From Microvelia longipes (taxonomy: Eukaryota; Arthropoda; Insecta; Hemiptera; Veliidae), in the NCBI GenBank assembly GCA_018340805.1, contig JACMZG010001913.1, positions 6,769,731 to 6,833,730 on the forward strand: DNA of 64,000 nt, read 5' to 3'. Both the position numbers and the translations under genes were made by a program. Position 1 is the first letter of the stretch; the number at the start of each line of letters is the position of its first letter. The notes below the pieces were generated by a model. That model was given only the letters and a program-made list of their open reading frames with translations. It was not told the DNA's origin and did not search any database. Below, piece after piece: positions 36,532-51,013 of this stretch.

Positions 36532-39500
36532 TTATAAGCAACTAAAAATGTTCAGAAAATTTGCTTTGTTTACACTCTAGTTTATAGACGTCTCGATTTA
36601 AAACTAATAACAATATTGATAACTGTTGTACAAGGTGAAAACTAGCGCTCGGTGCCGTAGTTGATGCAACTAGCCCCTGTTTTTTTAGAACCACCTCAAA
36701 CCAGGGAGTTGACCACTGTGTTCCGCACCCCCACCTCTACTGTATAAGTTTCTACAATACTTTAGTTTTGAGGATCCAATGAAGTTGGCCTGATATGAAA
36801 TTGTGGGTGTGTTTTAACATCTAGGACTAACCTCATTGGCTTCCTTGCATTATTTTCCCATGCTATCAACTGATTTTATCCGTGTATACAAAGGTACTTA
36901 GTTATTTATCTGTTTACTGATTCCCTTCAATGTATGTAACTGGTGATCATATTGTAATTGTGTTAATAGTTCATTAGTACTCTTTGTACTGCGTTAGTTT
37001 AGTAGATTGAATACTCTGTGCTCTGTGTTAGTTCAGTAGATTGAATACTCTTTGCTCTGTGTTAGTTCAGTAGATTGAATACTCTTTGCTCCGTGTTAGT
37101 TAGTAGATGAATATTTAACTGAATACTCTTGCTTAGTTCATTGTCTTGTATAGTTCAGTATTGAATACTCTTTGCTCTGCGTTAGTTCAGTAGATTGAAT
37201 ACTCTTTGCTCTGTGTTAGTTCAGTAGATTGAATACTCTTTACTCTGCGTTTCAGTAGAATACTCTTTGCTCTGTGTTAGTTCAGTATATTGAATACTCT
37301 TTGCTCTGCGTTAGTTCAGTAGATTGAATACTCTGTGCTCTGTGTTAGTTCAGTAGATTGAATAGTTAGTTCAGTAGATTGAATACTCTTTGCTCTGCGT
37401 TAGTTCAGTAGATTGAATACTCTTTGCTTTGTGTTAGTTCAGTGTATTGAATACTCTTTGCTCTGTGTTAGTTCAGTAGATTGAATACTCTTTGCTCTGT
37501 TAGTTCAGTGTATTGAATACTCTTTGCTCTGTGTTAGTTCAGTAGATTGAATACTCTTTGCTCTGTCTTAGTTCAGTAGATTGAATACTCTTTGCTCTGT
37601 GTTAGTTCAGTAAATTGAATATGATGAGGTGAAAACGAAACCTGCCCAAACATGATTTGCCAACTTATAATAATTCTTAGAGTATAGTTGATGCAATCTA
37701 CCTTAAGTGGTTTCCACAGGGAGAATACCCTAATGCTCTGAAAGGACCAAAAACGGGCATTTTATTTTTATTTTTTAATTTTTACTTTACACGCAGAGAT
37801 CAGCACGGGGTTCATCCCTGAAACTCATTTTTTATCGGGGTAAAGTCTAAAAAATAGGTTAAAAAATACTGTGTGAACAGTTGGGGTTAAACACAATGTT
37901 GAACCCTCTGCGAAACCCTGTGTGTGAACAAAGTAAATGTTTTCTCGTCTCCATATTCTTGCTATAGTTCCTGAACAGCTGATGGCTCAACATCTCCCCA
38001 GGTACTGGTGAAACTTTAAGATGAAAAAAATTGGTTCGGCTGTAATAAAGTTAAATTTGTGGAAAAGACAAAGCTCTATATTTTTTGATTTATGAAAGGT
38101 TCACTCATCCTCAATTATTCTTAACATATTATTTTAATAGTATATCATAAATTATAAATATTTAAGTGGTAAAAATAAAGTTTTAAATATATAACTGTAC
38201 TTGGCAATAACAAACCAAAATAATTATATTTTTATTAAACTTGCAGTATTTTTAATGAATTTTTAAGTGAACTATGAACTTTTGTTTTACATTCTAAAAT
38301 ATATTAAGGCAAATGTTTAATTTATACCATAGATTGTTATCTACTCCTTGCGGAGTTAGCTATCGCTATTTAGCTCAACCTCTATTTGAAAGCAATTTAG
38401 AATTCGATCGAATGAAATCTCAAACTTTTAAAAAATATAGTCTTGAAAGACTTTGCTCAAAAATAATAAAGAATTTCGATCACGTTAAGAATTTGCTTAT
38501 AATCAATACCAAATTAAATCAATCTAAAAAAGACATGAATACAAATCAGGGTTATAGAGACAGGTATCTTGAAATGTTGGATAAAATCAAACCATCCAGG
38601 ATTCTACACACAGATGGTTCTAAGAGAGCTAGTGGAGTTGGTGCATCTGTCGTTGGCTCATCACCTCGCATCATAATGCAAATTGGACTCAATCCGTCTT
38701 CTAGTGTTATGACTGCTGAGCTATTAGCTATCGAAGTTGCTATCCGTTTAGCAACAGAATTAAATTATAAAGAACCAGCAACTACATTGATTTGTTCTGA
38801 TTCATTAAGCTCTATTCTTTCTTTAAGTAATTCATCCTCTCATCCTATTGCTGCTAATATTTATTATATTTTATTAAAAGCGCACGAGCTTAGCCATCCC
38901 CCCATAACATTAATGTGGGTACCGGGTCATTGTCAAATTTACAATAATGAAATAGCCGATATTGTCGCAAAAGAAGCGGCCGGACTTAATTGTAATTTTA
39001 TTCCTCAAAGTGATTACCAAATGGACTTGCGACACCAAAATTACAGCTTCAAACAAGAAGTGAATAAAAAATGGTTGAAAGAATTAAACGATTATCAGAA
39101 CTGTTCTAAACCGTTATTTATTTCTAAAGTCCACATGAGACATTCTAGGCTTAATTTTTGTAATTATATGGCACAGATTCCATACCCTACTTGTAAAAAG
39201 TGCAACTCAAAATTTCCTATTATTGTTCGCTATATTTTGCAAGAGAATCAAATTTATAATGATTGTTCTATTAGTGAGATTTTAAATGAGAGACGATTGA
39301 ATATAGATAAAGTTTGGAGTTTTATTAGTGAAACAAAAGGAGATAAAAATTTATAGGATGCTCTGGCTAAACAGTGAGTTGAGAAATTAAATAAATTTAC
39401 ATTAAACATTATAGTTTAACACATGGCTAAAATCAGTTGACAGGGCGGAAAAATAGCGTTAAGGAAACGATGAGGTTGGTCCGATTTGAAATGATGTGGG

Positions 39501-41942
39501 GGTTTAAACATCCAGGAATAACCTCCCTGGGATAATTTCCCAATCTTTTAACTAATTTTAGCCGTGTGTTACACTATAGTTCTTTCATTAGTTGTTTTAG
39601 TTGCATTATGTTGTTTTTAAGGAGATATTTTTTTCTTTTCCTCATTTATTCCGTAGGTAGATTAGGAAAGTAGTGTGTTTGCGAAAAAATCAGAAACCGG
39701 GAAGTCACTGGAATTATCCTCTTCAGGTGTTTTATAGGCCTGTCTGTATATGTGTGTGTGTGTTATTATTGTACCTCCCAGTCTATTTATACTAGAGAGT
39801 TGAAACTTGCTACAAAAATCAATCTATTAATTTAGTTGTGGTATCCGAAATAGTTATTTATGCCATAAGGCTGAGAAGTGTGTCTTTACCAACGAGTGAA
39901 GCGAGTCGGGAAAAATTGCCAAGACATAAAGACATTCTCAGCCGGATGGCATACACTATTTTTTTGAGGTAGCGCTCATTAAATAAAGCACTCATTAAAA
40001 AAATAAAAAATAGCACTCATTAAACTGCGCTATATATACTTAATGAAAAAAAAACAAACGCCCCAATTATTATTAACTCCATATTATCGCGTCATTAAAT
40101 TCATCCATAGCTTCACACTTTTACTCAAAAATGTAAAAGCTTTACAAAAACACACAAATTGTCAATTAGAACACCTTTTTAAAAACTAAAAAAAAAAAAA
40201 AAAAAATAGTCTACGAACAAAAACAGAAACAAAATGAACGTTTTTAAAGAAAACTCATGAAGGTTTAACACAGATTGTTTTTTGAACACGCTACATCACA
40301 GTAATGGCGGCAACATATGAATTACTTTTACGTCCTAGGAGTTTTTTTTACATTCATTATTGTCCTCGGAGGTGAAAAGTACTAAATAACCTCCTATAAC
40401 AATAATGATTGGCTTCTCATCCTAAGAACTGTCCAATAAAGTGCTCAATTACGTACTACCTCAAAAAAAAAAAATTGTTGGATACCACCCACTTTCACCG
40501 AGCGGACAGGTGACTGCTGGCAATGAAACAGATGTATTTACTATCTGAGAGAAGCAAAGGGAGTCCATAGACGTGTTGCAGTATACATTTAGTAGTAATA
40601 AACTGCGTAGGCTTCCGCGGTTATTGTCATGAAAATTTAGGTCTTCCGGTGGTGACCGCGTCAATGTAGATGAAGAATCCGACGTTTCGCTTCCACTATG
40701 GGAGGCATCTTCAGGAATGTAGGGCATCATGGATAGAAACGCAATTCTCTACAAAACTGAACTGATCAAAATGCTCTACAAAACTGTTTAGTTTTGTAGA
40801 GCATTGTGTTTTTATCCATGATGTCCTACATCACTGAAGATGCCTCCCATAGTGGAAGCGAAACTTCGGATTCTTCATCTACATTGACACGGTCACCACC
40901 GGAAGACCTAAATCTTCAATTTATTAGTAATAGGGTGGGGAGGCAAAGCCAGGCATATAGGCCACGTTGTTGGACCCTTCTTGCCAGCCCCGGTTCCTTA
41001 GCCTACACCACCTTTACCAAGAATCTCTTGGAAAGGTTGATATATCGGAGGATACCTCTCCAACTAAGAGAAGAAAGCTTCTCTTCATACAAGATCCCAA
41101 CACCAAATATGCGGATACGAAGAGAAGTATAGGTCTCACACTCTGCAAGCAGGTGAAAGGCTGTCTCCTCATAATGCCCACACATGGGGCAGTTAGCCTC
41201 TGAGATTATGCCTAAAGTATTAAGATGTTTATTTAATCTACAGTGACCGGTCAGAACACTAACTAGGTTCCTATTTGCCTTAGGAACCTAGTTAGGTAGC
41301 AAGTGTATTCCTAATGCCTTAAAAACCTCAGCAAGCCTTGCCGGCTTGCTGAGGTTAATTATAAAATTGGCAATTGGCCCTGTAATGAATATTTTTGCTT
41401 GTCTGCAACCATCATACGCATGTCAGTTAAGTTTTAGGGTGTTTGTTAACCAGCTATCCAAGAGTGTTTTAGCATGTGTTACTGAAAGGGGAAGGACAAG
41501 TTGATTGGTCCAATCAATGGGGTTTCTGCTCTCAGTTTAGCAAGTTTATCTTAACTTATTATAACCTATTGGCACAATAAAAGCTCTATTTTGCTTTATA
41601 CCCTTGGAATATTTTTTTTATTTAGCTATTTAATTTATTTTATGTTTATGGTATTTGTTTTATTGTAATAAGAATGTATTTTAAGTCTAATGTATTTGTT
41701 TCATTCTAATATTAATTTATTTTTTTCAGTTATTATTTCTAGGAAGGGATTGGCCACAAGGTTATGATTATTTTAGAACTCGGTTGAAGGGTGCTTTTAT
41801 GAAGAATCGAGACGTAACAGACCCTGAGAAGATAACTAAGATGCTCGCTCACGGAGAATACATCAAGAAAGAAATCGAGGCCTTGTACATGCTTAAGAAA
41901 TACAGGACCCTTAAGAGACGATATTATACCGAAAATAAGTAG
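34867..41942 (+). CDS. ETFRF1: ETFRF1/LYRM5, LYR-motif ETF regulatory factor, complete two-exon gene
   Basis: Exons are 34867-34905 and 41730-41942. They join in phase 0 to an 83-residue protein (human ETFRF1 is about 90). Exon 1 gives [13 protein letters not shown] with the LYK form of the LYR motif at 10-12. Exon 2 continues [15 protein letters not shown], then [18 protein letters not shown] and [12 protein letters not shown], ending in YYTENK. Family knowledge: this small basic helical matrix protein, stabilised by acyl-carrier protein, binds electron-transfer flavoprotein and displaces its FAD. The donor is gtaagt and the acceptor ttttttcag. The 6.8-kb intron contains an RNase H ORF, MITEs, a minisatellite and a LINE end, yet the gene itself shows no damage. 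Confidence 0.93.
35293..35990. mobile_element. hAT-type MITE, 698 bp, with perfect 8-bp TSD
   Basis: Terminal inverted repeats begin CAGGCCTGGGCAAACTA, and GGGCCGC-rich subterminal arms follow (AAGGGCCGC at left, GCGGGCCGCATG at right). An exact TSD CTATAGTA lies at 35285-35292 and 35991-35998. No transposase frame is present. It sits inside the terminal repeat of a family-B MITE in the ETFRF1 intron. The CAGGCCTGGGCAA end is typical of animal hAT elements. Confidence 0.88.
36068..36742. mobile_element. Mariner/Tc1-like MITE with TA duplication, containing poly(A)
   Basis: Inverted ends CAGTAGGGGTTGGGGGTG (left) and CACCCCCACCTCTACTG (right), with CACAGTGGTC inside both. A TA dinucleotide flanks each side (36066-36067, 36743-36744). 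It interrupts a family-B MITE. The interior has no ORF and holds an 83-base A run. The superfamily call rests on the CAGT start and TA flanks only. Confidence 0.6.
36447..36529 (+). repeat. Homopolymer A, 83 bases
   Basis: An uninterrupted A tract. It could be the tail of a retroposed copy, but no flanking duplication or recognisable parent is seen upstream. The only ORF over it is poly-lysine and is meaningless. The exact length is prone to assembly error. Confidence 0.95.
36980..37620 (+). repeat. 34-bp minisatellite, about 18 units
   Basis: Unit TTAGTTCAGTAGATTGAATA followed by CTCTTTGCTCTGTG, with deletions in some units. It is located in the ETFRF1 intron. Confidence 0.95.
38313..39356 (+). 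CDS. Non-LTR retrotransposon RNase H domain ORF, uninterrupted
   Basis: An open frame of 347 residues inside the ETFRF1 intron. It holds a type I RNase H fold with the expected acidic residues: TDGSK at about 100, AELLAIE at about 135, CSDSLSS at about 161 and [10 protein letters not shown] at about 210, plus MWVPGHC before the last. N-terminal sequence resembles the spacer after a reverse transcriptase. The C-terminal zinc-knuckle region is partial: CKKC is present but the usual H and C are replaced (IVRYILQEN). No reverse transcriptase precedes it, so it is a 5'-truncated I/R1/jockey-group remnant. Its intactness could reflect recent insertion. Domestication is possible but not shown. Confidence 0.8.
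   Translation: MFNLYHRLLSTPCGVSYRYLAQPLFESNLEFDRMKSQTFKKYSLERLCSKIIKNFDHVKNLLIINTKLNQSKKDMNTNQGYRDRYLEMLDKIKPSRILHTDGSKRASGVGASVVGSSPRIIMQIGLNPSSSVMTAELLAIEVAIRLATELNYKEPATTLICSDSLSSILSLSNSSSHPIAANIYYILLKAHELSHPPITLMWVPGHCQIYNNEIADIVAKEAAGLNCNFIPQSDYQMDLRHQNYSFKQEVNKKWLKELNDYQNCSKPLFISKVHMRHSRLNFCNYMAQIPYPTCKKCNSKFPIIVRYILQENQIYNDCSISEILNERRLNIDKVWSFISETKGDKNL
39409..39580. mobile_element. MITE family B, ~170-bp copy
   Basis: Inverted ends TATAGTTTAACACATGGC and GCCGTGTGTTACACTATAG, each continued by TAAAATCAGTTGACAG or its complement. It is the most complete short copy. The 5' end lies 53 bases after the stop of the RNase H ORF. Confidence 0.7.
39636..40605 (+). repeat. Family E copy split by an inverted family F copy
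   Basis: The family E head (CTCATTTATTCCGTAGGTAG) runs to TATCCGAAAT at about 39850. Family F (39851-40475) follows in the orientation opposite to the copy at 10541. Decayed family E resumes with GGTGACTGCTGGCAATGAAA (5S-like end) and TATTTACTATCTGAG. Confidence 0.6.
40585..40920. repeat. Inverted repeat with GGAAGATGCCTCCC-type arms
   Basis: GGTCTTCCGGTGGTGACCGC on the left pairs with CGGTCACCACCGGAAGACC on the right, and GGGAGGCATCTTCAG pairs with CTGAAGATGCCTCCC. The centre is near 40780. A related pair of short arms is at 23195-23355. Frames over it mirror each other and are not genes. Confidence 0.7.
40930..41310 (-). pseudogene. LINE (I/R1/jockey group) 3'-terminal coding relic
   Basis: The minus strand reads [19 protein letters not shown], then [18 protein letters not shown], then the [11 protein letters not shown] and [11 protein letters not shown] segments. 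The CX2CX8HX4C knuckle after the [11 protein letters not shown] block is the usual end of non-LTR polyproteins with RNase H. The same block occurs as LLTAHCHLRKHLHAIG in the LINE at 57089-57922. It lies in the ETFRF1 intron, antisense to the gene. The upstream RNase H and RT are missing. Confidence 0.65.
41730..41942 (+). CDS. ETFRF1: ETFRF1 exon 2 (stop codon)
   Basis: Encodes 70 residues and TAG after a ttttttcag acceptor. It carries [11 protein letters not shown], the PEKI block and the lysine/arginine-rich [11 protein letters not shown] end, all typical of ETFRF1. GC content is visibly higher than in the flanking DNA, as expected for a conserved exon. Confidence 0.93.
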   Translation, partial: LLFLGRDWPQGYDYFRTRLKGAFMKNRDVTDPEKITKMLAHGEYIKKEIEALYMLKKYRTLKRRYYTENK

Positions 41943-42369
41943 TGTTTTATTTGATGCTACACTGAGTATCACTCTAAAATCAAACTACAAAATCTATCTT
42001 TTCCACAAAAATATCTTTATTTAAATACCAGAGCGGATAGCCAGCTATTTAAGTATAAGTGTTCTTGCTAAGGTCTACTTTCAGTTCACATGGACCATAC
42101 TAACTTTTATTTTATTAAAAACATTAAAATACATTTTAACTTACTTAAAAAACTATAGCGAAGGACAGAATTTGTAGTTTCTTGAAATAGGGTTTAATGT
42201 TAGACGATTTCACTAGGCAATGACCAAGTTGGAGAGTTGAAGGGTGTGGCTCAAATATAGTAATCATTAAGCTCAAATATGGTACGTCTTTAAGTAACTT
42301 TAAAAATATATTAAAAAGTTTCTTATTTGTGACTTATAACAATGAATTTAAAAAAGATTATACTCAAAA

Positions 42370-42645
42370 GTCCTTTATTTTTAATATATAATAAAACTAC
42401 TTTCGACTAAAAATTAAAGTTATCATCAGAGTTTAACAAATTATAAAATATAACATTATAAGTAATATAATATAACCTTAATATAACCCTATATGCTTAC
42501 CAAACATACCAAGGTGCAATATGAAGTAGTCTGTAAAATTGTATTTCATTTTATATTTTATATTTGTTAAACTCTGATGATGACTAATTTTAGTCGAAAG
42601 CTTAGTTATTATTATATATTAAAAAATAAAGGAATTTTGTGTAAC
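42370..42645. repeat. Inverted repeat ~275 bp downstream of ETFRF1
   Basis: TCCTTTATTTTTAATATATA with GACTAAAAATTAAAG on the left pairs with CTAATTTTAGTCGAAAG and TATATTAAAAAATAAAGGA on the right. CATCAGAGTTTAACAAAT and its complement lie inside. It is probably another foldback. Confidence 0.65.
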
Positions 42646-42670
42646 TAATCTGTTTTTATTTAAAAAATAT

Positions 42671-42960
42671 AGCTGAATAAAACACCTAAGTCTCTCCCAC
42701 AAATCGTTTATTAATTATAACAGAGCCGGCTTTTGATCTCTCCATCATCATCAGTGCCGGTGAGAAGAAAAGCAGAGGCTTTAATCAAGTTAGAGTCGTA
42801 TAGCGGACTAAAGATATAGTCCGCTATATCACTCTAACTAAAAGGTTTGATTAAAGCTCTGCTTTTCTTCTCACCGGCACTGATGATGATGAGAGATCGA
42901 AAGCCGGCTCTGTTTATAATAATAAACGATTTGTGGAGAGACTTTGGTGTTTTATTTCAC
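42671..42960. mobile_element. Foldback element, family H relative, ~290 bp
   Basis: The arms contain CCTAAGTCTCTCCCACAAAT and ATTTGTGGAGAGACTTTGGT, plus the inverted AGCCGGCTTTTGATC and GATCGAAAGCCGGCT. The centre is around 42815. It follows ETFRF1 by about 0.7 kb. Confidence 0.75.
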
Positions 42961-43986
42961 CTATATATACTAACTCCACTGCTCAGTTTATTGCATTCCA
43001 TTATAATGCCTATTTTAGTACCAAAAAAAAAATGAGTACCAACATCCCTATAATCCTCGCGCTATATCTTTCTACATGGTCACGTGACTAAACATCAGCT
43101 GGAAGGGAGAAAATGCAACGCTTGTAACACAGTAAAGGGAAGAAAAAAGTCCCTACCAGAGATAATAAAACCTAAACGGATATTATGGCTGTCTTGTGAC
43201 GTCACTCAAAAATGGGTAGGTATTTTTTTCTTTCCCAAGTTGGATACCTGCTGCTTCTATCAAAACAGCGGTTTTTTCATGTAGAAAGATATAGGGCGGA
43301 TAGTATAATCCTGTAAGTTTTCAAAAACCACAAATTTCTTAAAATTTAATTTAGTTTTCAAAATAGATCTTAATATGGTATACTCTAATTTAATTTTTGA
43401 AAATTTCTAAAAGTGGTAACAAAATAACCATTTTAGTTTGGCTGGCTATAGGCCTGCATCACAGAGAGGTAGTTTTTTAAAAGCCTATTTTATTTAAAAT
43501 AGAATCTAAAAATTAGACATCAATTGGATGGAAATGAGTCAAAATATATGTGAAAAGGTAGTAATATTGCTATAAATTTGGGTACCATAAGACTTCTCTA
43601 TTTTTTTTTAATTTTGATAGTTCAAGAAAGGGATAATAAAAAATGAATTATTGTGGCGACGTTTTGGCCAAGCTGGCCATAATCATGCCTAGAAAAATAT
43701 ATTTAATTAACAAAAATACTAACAAAAATATTTAAAGAATTATTTAAGATGACCTCTGAAAAAATGTTCTAACTCTAGGTATTTAAACTCTAATAATTTC
43801 AGACTTTTAAAAATTTTAAGGTTTCAAAAATTAACCTTTGTGATGTCAGGCCTATTCAACTGCTAACATGGAAGCCGATGTTCTGGTTTGCTTCAGCAGG
43901 GGTATTACACAAACAAAAAAACAATTTTCAATAAATGATCATTAAAAAAAAGTTGGGAAGGATTAAGTATGAAAACATATCAAACT

Positions 43987-44140
43987 GTAGTATAGCACAC
44001 GGTTATAATCACTTGACAGCGTTGGGAATAGTGTTGAGGAATGGATGAGATTGGCCTGATATGAAATTGTCGTTGTGATTTAACATCCAGGACTAACCTT
44101 ATTGGTTCTTTCTCATTATTTTCCCACACTGTCGACTGAT
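43987..44140. mobile_element. MITE family B copy, right end eroded
   Basis: Left arm CACACGGTTATAATCACTTG, interior GGCCTGATATGAAATTGTC, right arm CCCACACTGTCGACTGATT, after which the terminus is lost. Confidence 0.6.
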
Positions 44141-44302
44141 TCATTAAAATCTGTCATTAACACTTCAAAAAGAAAAAAGGTTTTGAAGACTACTATCTTT
44201 ATTTAGTTAACAAGGACTTCTTGTCAACTGATTTTTAGTTAATTATTTAACTTAATTAATTATATTTGATTTTAATTTTTATCTTTAACATATTTTTATT
44301 AC

Positions 44303-44700
44303 TTTCCCTCATTTATACTGTAGGTATATAGGAAAAGTATTGTGTTAGCAAAAGAAATCCAAAATCGGGTTGTTACCGGAATTATCAGTTTCAGGTGTTA
44401 TTATGGCCTCCTGAGTGGTTTTCACAAATTTGTCTGTCTGTATGTGTGTGTGTATCTGTTATCTTCATAGCTCCCAGTGTATTTATAGAGAGTTGAAACT
44501 TTGTACAAAAATCAGTCTATAGGTGTAGTTGTGGTATCCTGAAAATAATTTATTTTATGACATCATTAACCTGCATTAATGACTTGGAAAAAATTTTGAA
44601 AAATCATAAAATTGATGTGATCAGATTGAGATTTTGTACCCATGTAGACTAACAACAACGTATAAGACTGACAAACGATGTCTCCTTTTACTGATTAAAT
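44303..44700 (+). repeat. Family E 5' half
   Basis: Starts CCCTCATTTATACTGTAGGT, has the TGTCTGTATGTGTGTG tract, and ends around ACATCATTAACCTGCATTAA and beyond. The 5S-like part is absent. Shorter fragments of the same half occur at about 5625-5725 (plus) and 8010-8190 (minus). Confidence 0.55.
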
Positions 44701-48233
<3,533 letters not shown>

Positions 48234-48691
48234 CATAGAGATATTATTACTAGAGGGGCTCTATAGGTTAAATTTTGAAACATCGAAAAAGTAACCTGAC
48301 CACCTTCGCTTAGAAATAAAATCAGATAATCAGTACAAAATTACAATAACTTATTCATGAGAACGTTAAAAATCCAAATCAAAACACAAAAAATGTGCGG
48401 GAAGCCAAAATCAATTGATTCTTCGATTGATTTATTATAACCTTAACTCACTCTTGAAGTTACACAGAGCCCCTGAGAGCCCCAAAAAGATGTTTCAGGC
48501 CTCTCAATGTATTGAGATAGTCTATGACTCCTCTAGTATATATCTCTATGCCTTTAACTATTTAAGTTACTCTACTTTTGTTCTGTTTCTTTGATGATTG
48601 AATGTGGTCAGGTTCTTTTTCGATGTTTCGGAAATTAACCTATAGGGCATCTCTAATAATAATATCTCTATGTTTAAAACAATATTAAAAG
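48234..48691. mobile_element. MITE family C, full copy plus adjoining partial copy
   Basis: A full copy runs 48234-48550 (CATAGAGATATTATTACTAG to TATATCTCTATG). A second half-copy follows to about 48691, with GTGGTCAGGTTC and AATATCTCTATG. The flanks do not match, as expected if the pair arose by rearrangement. Confidence 0.7.
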
Positions 48692-50280
48692 AATCAAATC
48701 AAGTGGCAACACTGTAATGAAGTATTTTAAAACTTAATAATATATGCTGATTCATGTTTTTGTTTGTTTAAAAGATTTCTTACTAAATCGTTATTTTTTT
48801 AAGATATTTTGTTGTGCCGTGTGTATTATTGAAATTTTAATATTTACTATGCCGAAAGACAATTATAGGTGTAAATTCAGACGTTTATAGGGTTTAGTTT
48901 AAGTTTTTAAAGGAAGGGAGGAATTCTTATGAAGCTGAATGTACTATGTAAGTATTCACAAAGCAATTTATTTTTAAACCTATAATAAATAATAATGCAT
49001 CCGTTAATAATTAATGCGTAAAGTAACAAAAAAAGTTATTTTATTAATCAACGGATTATCAGTGGTGGTCCTAGAAAGGGAGGGGATGCCCTCGGCCATG
49101 ATCTAAGGCATCATGAGACGAGTAAATAATTCTGGCGCGGTGGTCCGCATGTCGGGTGAATTACCTTTGGATGCGTGTTTCCGTGCTTAACAACAATCCT
49201 GTTTGGAATGAATTTTTTTTACATTATATAAGTTTACAACTACAAAATAATTTTGGCATGGTGGTCCGCATGTCGGGATTGTCGGGCGAATTTCCTTTGG
49301 ATGCGTGTTTCCGTGCTTAACAACAATTCTGGTTGGTGTTCTGCCCGTTGACTTTATATTAGTAATTTATCTATATAACTTGAATTATAATGTATATTTT
49401 GTAATTTTATATTTCGTTTTACCTTAAATGCGTACAGAGCGCATCACCTGACAGGATCTAGAACTAGCATCTAGCCCTAGACTTTCAAATCTATATTTAG
49501 AACAGAATAATTTATATTAAAGTCCTAATTTCGTCCTACCTGTCTTGAAGATCAAGAAGAAACTGAAGAATTAATTCTTTCTGGAGTTAAATGCAACAAG
49601 TGGTTTTTTCTGTTTATTTTATTTAAATCTATTAATTTTATTCAGTATTTATTGTGAAACTGAGCTCATAATGGATATTTTAAGTCGTGAGTAAAATGGT
49701 GTCCTTTTATATCACGGAATACTGAGTTACGTATCGAGATTCGGAAGCATCGGCAACCGGCGTTTTCCAGACAGAGATCGTTTTAGGAATATATCTGGCT
49801 AAAGCATTGATTTAATCCAACTATCAGCTTTAGTTATTAATGGTGCTATTTGGTTTCTTGCTTAAACTAGCTAATGTGGAGGAAAATACTCAAGACTCTG
49901 TACATAATTACCCTAAGCTCTATGGCGAGGTTACGCCCCCTTTTTGTCTGGTTTATGTATTTGTAAATACTTATTTATGCTTTAATTAATTAATTTGCTT
50001 AAATACTTCCAGCATTTGATGGTGGAAGAGTGGTTAGAGAGAGAGAGAGAAGAGTAGAATTAAAAATTGTAATCCTATGCTTACTGCTTCCTTTGTTTGC
50101 CCATCTGGTGTTGGTAATATCATTTTCTTATTCATTTTACATATATATTCTATCAATCCATTTATCTTACTACTAACTCAATATTATTTATTTTATGTCT
50201 GTACTGTTGAGTACCAACACATATCTATCTTTTACTCCTCTATATACCTTATATGTTAAATACTCATAATGCTTATTAGA
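48692..50280. other. No gene seen apart from MITE arms
   Basis: Only the family G arms (49129-49340) and a GAGAGAGAGAG run at about 50037 stand out. Confidence 0.4.
49129..49340. repeat. Two partial family G left arms in tandem
   Basis: GGTGGTCCGCATGTCGGG occurs at about 49140 and 49259, each followed by CCTTTGGATGCGTGTTTCCG. Only left arms are present. Confidence 0.65.
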
Positions 50281-50700
50281 CCAAGAGCCCAGGGGTGTTT
50301 TGTTAATAAAAAGTGTAATGGCTGGAACCGGTCTCAATTTTTCGTAAATACCTTCCTGAACAAGGATCTGCTATTCTGCCGACTCGTATCGGATGGGCGT
50401 CCCAGGCAGAACACACTATACAGGTCAAATTTACCGCCCAAGTTAACAAACAGTGTAATGGCTGGAACCTGTCTCAATTTTTCGTAAATACCTTCCTAAA
50501 CAAGGATCTGCAATTCTGCCAACTCGTATTGGATGGGTGTCCCAGGCAGAACCTTTGACCCCTAAAATGCGTTCTGCCTGGGACACCCATCCGATACGAG
50601 TCGGCAGAATTGCAGATCCTTGTTCAGGAAGGTATTTACGAAAATTAAACCCGTTTCCAGCCATTACACTTTTATTAACAAAACACCCCTGGGCTCTTGG
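50281..50700. mobile_element. MITE family D with duplicated left arm
   Basis: Perfect ends CCAAGAGCCCAGGGGTG and CACCCCTGGGCTCTTGG. The left arm (GTGTAATGGCTGGAACC...) occurs twice, at about 50313 and 50454, so this copy is longer than the one at 6012. The clean outer ends suggest a younger copy. Confidence 0.78.
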
Positions 50701-51013
50701 ATTATATGAAGATAGTAGCTTAAGTAGTATTGATGCTATTGTTAGTAGTAGTTACATAATACCTATATGTAAATAAATGCATGCGCTTACTGCAAATTTA
50801 CTTGTCCTTATTTGAGATTATCATTTTAATATACAGTCCTCTTAAATTATGAAGTAGGGAATCCTGGGCTAGCAGGATTTCTTGGCATAGAATTGTCCTG
50901 TGTTGTCTGGAGTTTTGGCAGACCGGGCATCCACTTACGGGTCCCTCTGACGGGCTCACTAGTTGAAATGATAATTTTTTAAATTATATAAGTTTACAAC
51001 TAACTACAAAATA

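Larger units (their letters stand above)
35999..36890. mobile_element. MITE family B copy, split by two nested insertions
   Basis: The left arm CACACGGTTTAAATCAGTTG and right arm CATGCTATCAACTGATTTT with ATCCGTGT are inverted copies of family B. The interior phrase GGCCTGATATGAAATTGTG is shared with 43987-44140. It is interrupted by the mariner-like MITE, and its outermost bases by the hAT MITE (35293-35990). Confidence 0.7.

Noticed and set aside
36371..36580. Poly-lysine ORF
   Set aside because: Translation of the 83-base A run, with no domain on either side.
40461..40910. Mirror-image ORFs with [14 protein letters not shown]
   Set aside because: The same peptide arises from both arms of an inverted repeat on opposite strands. 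This is repeat structure, not two genes.
41739..41972. 77-codon minus-strand ORF
   Set aside because: Antisense shadow of ETFRF1 exon 2.
42860..42930. Hammerhead ribozyme at CTGATGATGATGAG...GAAAG
   Set aside because: The core words are present, but GCCGGC on the two sides pairs with itself and no proper stems I and III with a cleavage site can be drawn.
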